Part shown: piece by piece, positions 1 to 4,209 of the stretch
Numbering within the stretch: position 1 is the stretch's first letter
How the letters are laid out: every line of letters starts with the position of its first letter
Assembly (NCBI GenBank): GCA_027053695.1
Contig: JALUHL010000017.1
Coordinates: 1-5,839, forward strand
Source of the DNA: Ghiorsea sp.
GTDB lineage: Bacteria > Pseudomonadota > Zetaproteobacteria > Mariprofundales > Mariprofundaceae
Length of the DNA stretch: 5,839 bases
Reading direction: 5' to 3'
Translations under genes and position numbers: made by a program
The notes under the pieces: model-generated
What the model was told of the DNA's origin: nothing
The model's database searches: none
What the model saw: only the letters and a program-made list of their open reading frames with translations

Positions 1-342
1 CAAAGTATCTTTACTCAAATCCCAGCTGCCTATTTGAGCAATATGCTCAGGAAGCGCGGGCATAAGAAAAAGGCGCACGCTATATACCGCAATAAATGCA
101 GGAATCGCAAAAACAAAACCTATTTTAAATTGTATCAACCCTTGTTTATAATAAGTGTACATGCCAAACAAAGCAGTCAAACCTACAATAAATAAGGAAT
201 ATGCTGTTGCTTCAGCCGCACCCACACCCATCAAAAAAACAAGAATAGGTACAGTCAGGATAGAACCTCCAGCGCCAAACACGCCAAGGCTCATACCCAT
301 GATTAAAGAGGCCACAAGCCCCAGCAACAGCATCATATCCAT
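1..342 (-). CDS. TauE/SafE family sulfite/anion exporter, N-terminal part
   Basis: The first 114 residues are visible; the gene continues beyond base 1. It is a hydrophobic polytopic inner-membrane protein. The first membrane segment (about residues 2-20) runs into a glycine-rich stretch (GVFGAGGSILTVPIL, residues 19-33) typical of the TauE/SafE family, followed by a second segment with AAEATAYSLFIVG and a third around residues 75-90. Family members export sulfite, sulfoacetate or other sulfur-containing anions, but substrate cannot be read from sequence. The ATG at 342 is the first possible start after an in-frame TAA at 349-351; M3 and M4 are alternatives. It begins 6 bases after the stop of the upstream rhodanese gene and has only a weak ribosome site (a GAG within the end of that gene), so translational coupling is plausible. 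Lying downstream of a persulfide dioxygenase, which makes sulfite, it may remove that product; this role is inferred. Confidence 0.85.
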   Translation of the reverse strand, partial: MDMMLLLGLVASLIMGMSLGVFGAGGSILTVPILVFLMGVGAAEATAYSLFIVGLTALFGMYTYYKQGLIQFKIGFVFAIPAFIAVYSVRLFLMPALPEHIAQIGSWDLSKDTL

Positions 343-348
343 ATACTT

Positions 349-765
349 TTATTTCTCGACTGGGTAACCAGCAGCTTTCCAGCCCTGCATGCTTTCAGGA
401 ATATTTTCAACGCTAAAGCCTGCTTTGGCTAAAATAGCTGAAGCCTTGGCAGCACGTTTACCCGAATGACAATAAACATACACTTGTTTATCTTTAGGCA
501 CTTCATTCATACGGCCTTTAATTTCAGACACTGGAATATTCACAGCACCCGGAATATGACCTGCTTTGTATTCTTCAGGTGTACGCACATCAACAAACAC
601 GAATGGTATTTTTGTATTTTTACCCTGTTTCCAATGGTTATATGCATGGGTAATTGGTGCATTTTCATAACCTTCAGGAGTCATTTCCCCAACACCACAA
701 GCATAAACACTTGTTGTTGCCATCAGCATTAGACCTAAAACTAGCATTTGGATTTTCTTTAACAT
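349..765 (-). CDS. Secreted single-domain rhodanese (sulfurtransferase)
   Basis: A 138-residue rhodanese-like protein. Residues 1-22 form a clear Sec signal peptide: KK at 3-4, a hydrophobic core at 7-16 and a probable signal peptidase I cut after SVYA, which leaves a periplasmic protein starting at Cys23. One rhodanese domain follows: DVRTPEEY (59-66), GHIPGAVNIP (69-78), the active-site loop CHSGKR with catalytic Cys99, and the closing GWKAAGYP (128-135). Such proteins transfer sulfane sulfur from thiosulfate or persulfides to thiol acceptors, sulfite or cyanide; the physiological substrate here is unknown. The ATG start has a strong AAGGAG site 6 bases upstream. A hairpin (786-807) separates it from the upstream dioxygenase gene, so its expression may be partly uncoupled from that gene. 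The exporter gene follows after 6 bases. The family call is firm and the periplasmic location fairly firm. Confidence 0.93.
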   Translation of the reverse strand: MLKKIQMLVLGLMLMATTSVYACGVGEMTPEGYENAPITHAYNHWKQGKNTKIPFVFVDVRTPEEYKAGHIPGAVNIPVSEIKGRMNEVPKDKQVYVYCHSGKRAAKASAILAKAGFSVENIPESMQGWKAAGYPVEK

Positions 766-785
766 ACTTTTCTCCTTTTATTGTA

Positions 786-807
786 AAAGCCTCTAAACAG
801 AGGCTTT
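786..807 (-). terminator. Hairpin between dioxygenase and secreted rhodanese genes (weak terminator or attenuator)
   Basis: A perfect 9-bp inverted repeat (AAAGCCTCT / AGAGGCTTT) encloses a 4-base loop. Read on the minus strand it is followed by only four T residues before ACAATAAAAGG, so the U-tract is short for an efficient terminator. It lies in the 58-base gap between the dioxygenase stop and the start of the secreted rhodanese, just upstream of that gene's ribosome site. Partial termination or mRNA stabilisation, giving lower or separate expression of the two distal genes, is the likeliest role. Confidence 0.6.
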
Positions 808-823
808 ATTGTGTTTAACTTCT

Positions 824-1513
824 TTATGATTCTTTGCTTAGCCCGCACTTCAAGTTAGCTGGCACAGCCTCATGAATGCGCTTAGGCATAGGCAGATTTA
901 AATTGTTCATCAAATCTACAAAACCTTGCCTTCCCAACTTCACTCTAGGGTTATGTTCTTTTTCTTCTGCCACGGTTGAAAGCATCATACCTTTATAATC
1001 ATGACCGGGATAAACAAGTGTTTCATCCGGTAAGGTATAAATTTTTTCAGTAATCGATGTATAAAGGGTGTCCGCATTGCCCGCTTGAAAATCAGTGCGT
1101 CCGCAGCCACGAATAAATAACGCATCACCGCTGAAGACCATACCTTCCGTTAGAAAGGACAAGCAGCCTGATGTATGACCTGGTGTTTCCAATACGCACA
1201 ATGTATGCGCTCCAAAGTGAAGCTCATCACCTTCTTGAAGCGGCACATCTACACACTCCACCCCTTCAGATGCCGCAACACCTGTTTGGCAACCTGTACG
1301 CTGACGCAGCAAGCCTGATGCTGTGATATGGTCAGCATGCACATGGGTATCCACCGCATATTTAAGCGTCAAACCAAGCTCATTAATCAGCTTCACATCA
1401 CGCTCAACCTGCTCAATCACAGCATCAATGATGATGGCTTCTTTGCTTTGCTCATCAGCAAGCAGATAGGTGTAGGTCCATGTTGCTTCATCAAATAATT
1501 GTCTTACAAACAT
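824..1513 (-). CDS. ETHE1-like persulfide dioxygenase (sulfur dioxygenase), metallo-beta-lactamase fold
   Basis: A 229-residue MBL-fold protein, typical in length for bacterial ETHE1-type enzymes, which use a mononuclear iron to oxidise glutathione persulfide to sulfite and glutathione. The metal-binding motif THVHADH is at residues 56-62. The three expected iron ligands are His57, His113 (in TPGHTSGC, 110-117) and Asp130 (in FSGDALFIRGCGRTDF, 127-142). The IRGCGRTDF block, the YPGHDY segment (His171) and the following STVAEEK and NPR stretch distinguish this subfamily from glyoxalase II and beta-lactamases. No signal peptide is visible, so it is cytoplasmic. The ATG start is fixed by a near-perfect AAGGAGGT site. 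It lies 32 bases downstream of a rhodanese gene, a recurring pairing in bacterial sulfide oxidation: rhodanese can use the sulfite product to make thiosulfate. Subfamily assignment is strong; the in vivo substrate is inferred from the family. Confidence 0.93.
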   Translation of the reverse strand: MFVRQLFDEATWTYTYLLADEQSKEAIIIDAVIEQVERDVKLINELGLTLKYAVDTHVHADHITASGLLRQRTGCQTGVAASEGVECVDVPLQEGDELHFGAHTLCVLETPGHTSGCLSFLTEGMVFSGDALFIRGCGRTDFQAGNADTLYTSITEKIYTLPDETLVYPGHDYKGMMLSTVAEEKEHNPRVKLGRQGFVDLMNNLNLPMPKRIHEAVPANLKCGLSKES

Positions 1514-1517
1514 ACTG

Positions 1518-1525
1518 ACCTCCTT
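1518..1525 (-). promoter_or_regulatory. Strong ribosome binding site of the dioxygenase gene
   Basis: The minus strand reads AAGGAGGT followed by CAGT and the ATG at 1513. This matches the anti-Shine-Dalgarno sequence almost perfectly at ideal spacing, settles the start codon and suggests that the dioxygenase is translated more efficiently than its neighbours. Confidence 0.85.
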
Positions 1526-1545
1526 ACCTTATGATTTGTGTAGGT

Positions 1546-1857
1546 TTAACCTTGTATTGTTGGGTAGCCTGCTGCTTCCCAAGCCATAATGCCGCCCATG
1601 ACATTGGTGACATGTGCATAACCTTTTTGCATCAAAAATCGTTGTGCTTGGCCTGAACGTGCGCCAGAGCGACAGCTTAAATAGATATTGGCATCTTTGG
1701 GCAAATCCAAGGTATCAATTTGATCCAAAGGATGATTTTTCACCAAAACACAATCAGGGCGAAGGGCTTTAAACTCTTCTTCTGTGCGTACATCTATCCA
1801 ATGGTCAAAATCACCTGTTTCTACAACGTGATGAAAATCTTGCACCGTCACTTCCAT
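1546..1857 (-). CDS. Cytoplasmic single-domain rhodanese (GlpE/PspE-like)
   Basis: A 103-residue protein that is all rhodanese domain, with no signal peptide or membrane segment, so cytoplasmic. Landmarks are WIDVRTEEEF (20-29), the catalytic loop CRSGARS with Cys62, and the closing MGGIMAWEAAGYP. The usual GHIPGA stretch is replaced by a divergent segment around residues 31-43, so the substrate pocket may differ from GlpE. A TTG at 1875 would add six residues, but the ATG at 1857 has GGAGAG exactly five bases upstream and is preferred. It is the first gene of the second transcription unit, behind a leader of about 90 bases, and is followed 32 bases later by the persulfide dioxygenase. Its probable job is to exchange sulfane sulfur among glutathione persulfide, sulfite and thiosulfate; this is inferred from context. 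Confidence 0.92.
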   Translation of the reverse strand: MEVTVQDFHHVVETGDFDHWIDVRTEEEFKALRPDCVLVKNHPLDQIDTLDLPKDANIYLSCRSGARSGQAQRFLMQKGYAHVTNVMGGIMAWEAAGYPTIQG

Positions 1858-1862
1858 ATCAT

Positions 1863-1868
1863 CTCTCC
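1863..1868 (-). promoter_or_regulatory. Ribosome binding site that decides the start of the cytoplasmic rhodanese
   Basis: GGAGAG on the minus strand lies five bases before the ATG at 1857. The alternative upstream TTG at 1875 has no comparable site and would place this motif inside the coding sequence, so the shorter protein is favoured. Confidence 0.75.
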
Positions 1869-1930
1869 ACTTCAATCGCTTTATTGAATAAACTTTATAT
1901 AAATTGTGCGAAACATTACCAAGCTTTTTT

Positions 1931-1950
1931 AATTTAGCAATAGCTAATAT
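1931..1950. promoter_or_regulatory. Putative ArsR-family operator of the dioxygenase unit
   Basis: TTAGC-AATA-GCTAA (1934-1947) is a perfect inverted repeat with 5-base arms. Over 20 bases it matches the repeat upstream of the arsR gene at 16 positions, with the same 4-base centre spacing. A further GCTAA half-site follows at 1951-1955, so the array may bind more than one dimer. It sits just downstream of the proposed -10 box, where bound repressor would block initiation. That the ArsR protein of this window binds here is inferred from the shared motif. Confidence 0.7.
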
Positions 1951-1955
1951 GCTAA

Positions 1956-1985
1956 TTTATAACCGCGTAAAAAGTAGGGTTTGAA
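1956..1985 (-). promoter_or_regulatory. Candidate sigma-70 promoter for the rhodanese-dioxygenase unit
   Basis: On the minus strand a -35-like TTCAAA (1985-1980) is separated by 18 bases from a -10-like TATAAA (1961-1956). Each is close to but not identical with consensus. The predicted transcript would start near 1949, inside the inverted repeat, leaving a leader of about 90 bases. The leader contains a short AT-rich inverted repeat (TTCAAT/ATTGAA, 1871-1888) just before the ribosome site. Location between a terminator and the first gene of a unit supports a promoter here; the exact boxes are tentative. Confidence 0.5.
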
Positions 1986-1995
1986 TAAACAAGCA

Positions 1996-2024
1996 TAAAA
2001 AAAGGCTGCTTTTCCAAGCAGCCT
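1996..2024 (-). terminator. Rho-independent terminator of the arsR-rhodanese unit
   Basis: A perfect 9-bp GC-rich inverted repeat (AGGCTGCTT / AAGCAGCCT, 2003-2024) with a TTCC loop is followed on the minus strand by seven T residues (2003-1997). It begins about 10 bases after the stop of the lipoprotein rhodanese gene. The hairpin and long U-tract make this a convincing intrinsic terminator, and it separates the two sulfur-metabolism units. Confidence 0.9.
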
Positions 2025-2033
2025 ATCGCTATG

Positions 2034-2426
2034 TTAACGTTCGATTTCGAAGCCAGCGCCTCGCCAACCGCGCATGCTCGCCTTCATATTGATGATATTA
2101 TCAAAGCCTGCATCCACAAGTATATGCGTTGCTTTGGTCGAGCGCACACCCGATTCGCAGTACACAAATACTTTACCCGACTTTGGCACTTCAGCCAAAT
2201 GATCTGCCAAAACTTGAACTGGCACATTCTTCGCACCCGGAACATGACCAGCAGCATATTCTTGCGGCGTGCGCACATCCAAAAATAGGAAAGCTTCATT
2301 CTGTTTGCCTTTAAGCAATACTTGATGCGCTTCTTCTACGCTTGCAAGACCTGCACCTTTGACCTGTCCATCATCACAAGCTGAAACCAACAAACCAGCC
2401 AGCACAATCAACCATAATTTCTTCAT
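2034..2426 (-). CDS. Lipoprotein rhodanese (periplasm-facing sulfurtransferase)
   Basis: A 130-residue protein with a lipoprotein signal peptide: KK at 2-3, a hydrophobic core at 4-13 and a lipobox LVSAC, giving lipidated Cys17. Residues +2 and +3 are both Asp; in E. coli Asp at +2 keeps lipoproteins in the inner membrane, so the domain probably faces the periplasm from that membrane. The rhodanese domain shows DVRTPQEY (50-57), GHVPGAKNVP (60-69), the active loop CESGVRS with catalytic Cys90, and GWRGAGF near the end. It is the last gene of the arsR unit, 9 bases after the membrane rhodanese, with an AGGGGA ribosome site close to the ATG. It resembles the secreted rhodanese at 349-765 in layout, which may reflect duplication, although the active loops differ. 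Substrate and partner are unknown. Confidence 0.92.
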   Translation of the reverse strand: MKKLWLIVLAGLLVSACDDGQVKGAGLASVEEAHQVLLKGKQNEAFLFLDVRTPQEYAAGHVPGAKNVPVQVLADHLAEVPKSGKVFVYCESGVRSTKATHILVDAGFDNIINMKASMRGWRGAGFEIER

Positions 2427-2435
2427 GTTATCCCC

Positions 2436-2831
2436 TTATTTTCGTGGCAGTTGTGCAGCACACCAGCTGCCAAAACCACCTGCAAAATTATATACATCCT
2501 TATGCCCTGCTTTGGCAATCATGCTTGCTGCCATCGCTGAACGCATGCCTGAGGCACAAATAAGAATCACAGGTTTATCTGTCTCAATCTTATGCATTTT
2601 TTGTTCAAATTCATTCAAAGGAATATGAATAGCATTCGCTGGATGCCCACCGTTCCATTCACCTGATGAACGTACATCCACCAAAGTATGGTCTTCTTTA
2701 AAATCGGGGTATGCACCCGCAGTCATCTTTTTAATACCTAACATTTTTGGCTTTATCACCCTTCCCCAAACCATCCAGCCAACAATCACAAATGCGATGA
2801 CCAGTGGTAAATTATTTTGAATCCACGCCAT
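2436..2831 (-). CDS. Membrane-anchored rhodanese
   Basis: A 131-residue protein with one N-terminal transmembrane helix (residues 8-23) and a rhodanese domain. The helix is followed by a cluster of positive residues (R24, K27, K29, K34, K35) while the seven-residue N-terminus is uncharged. The positive-inside rule therefore predicts the catalytic domain in the cytoplasm, tethered to the inner membrane. Domain landmarks are LVDVRSSGEW (50-59), GHPANAIHIP (62-71), the loop CASGMRS with catalytic Cys92, and GGFGSWCAA with an extra Cys124. The start lies two bases after the stop of the DUF2892 gene, so the two are probably translationally coupled. E. coli YgaP joins a rhodanese domain to a DUF2892-like membrane domain in one chain; here these parts are adjacent separate genes and may form a complex. 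The family call is firm, the topology is prediction. Confidence 0.9.
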   Translation of the reverse strand: MAWIQNNLPLVIAFVIVGWMVWGRVIKPKMLGIKKMTAGAYPDFKEDHTLVDVRSSGEWNGGHPANAIHIPLNEFEQKMHKIETDKPVILICASGMRSAMAASMIAKAGHKDVYNFAGGFGSWCAAQLPRK

Positions 2832-2833
2832 GG

Positions 2834-3049
2834 TTAGCAGGTTTTACAAGCGGCTTCAGATTTAAGGCCTAATTTTTTCAAGATGATGCCCATCAAGCAC
2901 CATTGCGTTAAGCCTGATTGGAATAAGTTTGCGCCCACAAACAGGGTGAACCATAACCATGTTGGCTCTGACAGTGGTGCGCCTGACAACACCACCGATA
3001 ACATGATAAAAAATCCTGCAACAACATGAATAATACGTTCTACTGACAT
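2834..3049 (-). CDS. DUF2892 (YgaP-type) small inner membrane protein
   Basis: A 71-residue protein with two predicted transmembrane helices (about 6-22 and 30-48). The opening MSVERIIHVVAGFF, the NLFQSGLTQWC segment and the ending IILKKLGLK fit the DUF2892 family, which in E. coli YgaP forms the membrane domain of a rhodanese. Cysteines occur at 51, 68 and 71; the last two make a CKTC motif at the very C-terminus. The start has a good AGGAG site 7 bases upstream. It follows arsR by 33 bases and precedes the membrane rhodanese by 2. In YgaP the domain has been proposed to move thiocyanate or sulfur species, but function is unsettled. Pairing with the next gene as a split YgaP is inferred from order and spacing. 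Confidence 0.87.
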   Translation of the reverse strand: MSVERIIHVVAGFFIMLSVVLSGAPLSEPTWLWFTLFVGANLFQSGLTQWCLMGIILKKLGLKSEAACKTC

Positions 3050-3082
3050 ATCAAAGCTCCTGCTTGATTAAAGGTGTGTACT

Positions 3083-3397
3083 TTAAAGTTTATTTTTAGC
3101 GCAAACATCAGGGCAATAAATGCCTTGAAGTGCGGTGAGAAGTTTTTCAAACTCGGGGTTAGCAATGCTGTAATAGACTTGCTGACCACGCTTCTCATTA
3201 GTCAAGATACCCATCATACGCATTTTAGATAAATGCTGGGATAGGTTAGATTGCGATGAACCTGTGCGTTCAATCAAGTCGTGTACGCACAGCGGGCCAC
3301 TCATCAAATGGCATAAAACAGACAAGCGAACTTCGTGCGCAATGGCTTTTAGTCCTTCACTTGCTGTACTGATTTTTTCTTGAGGTATCATTTCCAT
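3083..3397 (-). CDS. ArsR-family transcriptional repressor, probable persulfide sensor (SqrR/BigR/YgaV-like)
   Basis: A 104-residue winged-helix regulator of the ArsR/SmtB family, normal in length. The core runs from AIAHEVRLSVLCHL (18-31) through the recognition helix QSNLSQHLSKMR (49-60) to the wing KRGQQVYYS (69-77). Cys29 lies in the helix equivalent to that holding the first redox cysteine of SqrR/BigR, and Cys95 in the final YCP motif corresponds to the second. Their 66-residue separation equals that of SqrR (41/107) and BigR (42/108), where persulfides join the pair through a sulfur bridge and release DNA. Cys37 and Cys99 are additional. The classic ArsR metal motif CxCxxC is absent. 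It heads the unit with DUF2892 and two rhodaneses, and an inverted repeat overlapping its own promoter suggests autorepression. No strong ribosome site precedes the ATG at 3397; the ATG at 3391 is an alternative. Sensing of persulfide is inferred from cysteine placement and context. Confidence 0.9.
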   Translation of the reverse strand: MEMIPQEKISTASEGLKAIAHEVRLSVLCHLMSGPLCVHDLIERTGSSQSNLSQHLSKMRMMGILTNEKRGQQVYYSIANPEFEKLLTALQGIYCPDVCAKNKL

Positions 3398-3420
3398 AAA
3401 GCGAACTATAAGGTCGGTTT

Positions 3421-3450
3421 ATTATATTAGCAATGGTTAATATGTGTTTA
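3421..3450 (-). promoter_or_regulatory. Candidate sigma-70 promoter of arsR
   Basis: The minus strand carries a perfect -10 box TATAAT (3426-3421), with a weaker -35-like TAAACA (3450-3445) 18 bases upstream that overlaps the cmoM stop codon. Transcription would begin near 3414, leaving a short leader of about 17 bases, consistent with the lack of a strong Shine-Dalgarno site. The spacer is occupied by the inverted repeat at 3424-3443. Confidence 0.65.
3424..3443. promoter_or_regulatory. Putative ArsR-family operator (autoregulatory)
   Basis: ATATTAGC-AATG-GTTAATAT is an inverted repeat with 7 of 8 arm positions paired around a 4-base centre. It fills the spacer between the -35 and -10 boxes of the proposed arsR promoter, a placement at which repressor and RNA polymerase would compete. 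A near copy lies at 1931-1950 before the second sulfur unit. Its size and AT-rich character suit a winged-helix ArsR dimer. Binding is inferred. Confidence 0.72.
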
Positions 3451-4209
3451 TTTTCGCCTACACATCACATGCACATACCTACCCAATAAAACATAGGGCA
3501 TGTGCTGAGAATATCGAAGCTCCATAGACAAAACATCCGCTTCATGTTCATTACCGCCGCGCTTCATGCCCACATAATCACTAAACACTCGAATACCACT
3601 GCGGTAAAAGGTTTCAAAACCATGCTGGTTCAACTTATCTTCCACCCAAGTAGGCTGCAATGGGTTTGGCGGGGTTAAGCCCCCTTTCATGCCTGAAAAG
3701 TCGTTATTGTTAATTTTTTTAAAGTTGCCACGCACCAAATTATGAAACACAAGCGCGTCTTTATTGTAAAACATCAATGAAACTAAACTGTCTGCATGGG
3801 TAAGTTCATGCAATTTGGCGATAAAACTCTCAGGCTTTTCCAGCCATTCCAATACCGCATGACACAGTACCAAATCATAGGGTTTTGCTTCTAAATCTTG
3901 GAATGGTGCATGCGACCATTGTATGTTTTTCTCTATATCTTGCTCACATGCTGTCTGCTTTGCTGCTGCTAACATGTTCGCAGATATATCATTGATACAC
4001 ACATCATGCCCAAGCCCTGCAAGCTGCAAACCCATCTGCCCAAGCCCTGCACCCACATCAATCACCTTTAAGCCACCCTTTGCCCATGCTGGCACATGTT
4101 GCTCTAAGTCGCGCTGCAATACCGCCAACCGTATCTTACCTTTTCGGCTACCATAAATACGCTTTTGGAAATGTTCAGTTAAATCATCAAAATTGGTGTC
4201 TTGATTCAT
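3448..4209 (-). CDS. cmoM: tRNA 5-carboxymethoxyuridine methyltransferase CmoM
   Basis: A 253-residue class I SAM-dependent methyltransferase close in length and motif order to E. coli CmoM (formerly SmtA). CmoM methylates the carboxyl group of cmo5U34 to give the methyl ester in certain tRNAs, aiding wobble decoding. Matches to that family are NFDDLTEHF (6-14), IYG (18-20), the SAM-binding VIDVGAGLG (49-57) with the acidic Asp74 after strand 2, HAVLEWL (117-123), SLMFYNKDAL (144-153), NLVRGNF, GIRVFSDY and the C-terminal LGRYVHV. The start codon directly abuts the coq7 stop (TAA-ATG), so the pair is probably translationally coupled. An AGLG-containing coding repeat (4007-4021 and 4037-4051) belongs to the SAM loop region. 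The -35 region of the arsR promoter overlaps its 3' end. I see no terminator after it, so readthrough into arsR is possible. Confidence 0.92.
   Translation of the reverse strand: MNQDTNFDDLTEHFQKRIYGSRKGKIRLAVLQRDLEQHVPAWAKGGLKVIDVGAGLGQMGLQLAGLGHDVCINDISANMLAAAKQTACEQDIEKNIQWSHAPFQDLEAKPYDLVLCHAVLEWLEKPESFIAKLHELTHADSLVSLMFYNKDALVFHNLVRGNFKKINNNDFSGMKGGLTPPNPLQPTWVEDKLNQHGFETFYRSGIRVFSDYVGMKRGGNEHEADVLSMELRYSQHMPYVLLGRYVHVMCRRK

Noticed and set aside
155..732. Plus-strand open frames over the exporter and secreted rhodanese genes
   Set aside because: They are antisense to well-supported genes with recognisable domains, have no family resemblance and no ribosome sites of note.
697..765. Lipobox in the secreted rhodanese (SVYAC)
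   Set aside because: Tyr at the -2 position is unlike a lipobox. A signal peptidase I cut after Ala22 is a better reading, although a lipoprotein is not fully excluded.
824..1513. Glyoxalase II (hydroxyacylglutathione hydrolase) as identity of the MBL-fold protein
   Set aside because: The IRGCGRTDF block, the ligand set and the rhodanese context fit ETHE1-type persulfide dioxygenases; the C-terminal glutathione-binding domain of glyoxalase II is not recognisable.
1858..1875. Six-residue N-terminal extension of the cytoplasmic rhodanese from a TTG
   Set aside because: The ATG at 1857 has a well-placed GGAGAG site, and the extension would swallow it.
2031..2628. Several overlapping open frames on both strands across the rhodanese genes
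   Set aside because: They are out-of-frame shadows of the lipoprotein and membrane rhodaneses, with low-complexity or Cys/His/Trp-rich translations typical of noise.
4007..4051. 15-base direct repeat TGCCCAAGCCCTGCA, two copies 30 bases apart
   Set aside because: It lies wholly within cmoM and encodes two AGLG stretches around the SAM-binding region. A coding repeat with no further copies is not a mobile or CRISPR element.
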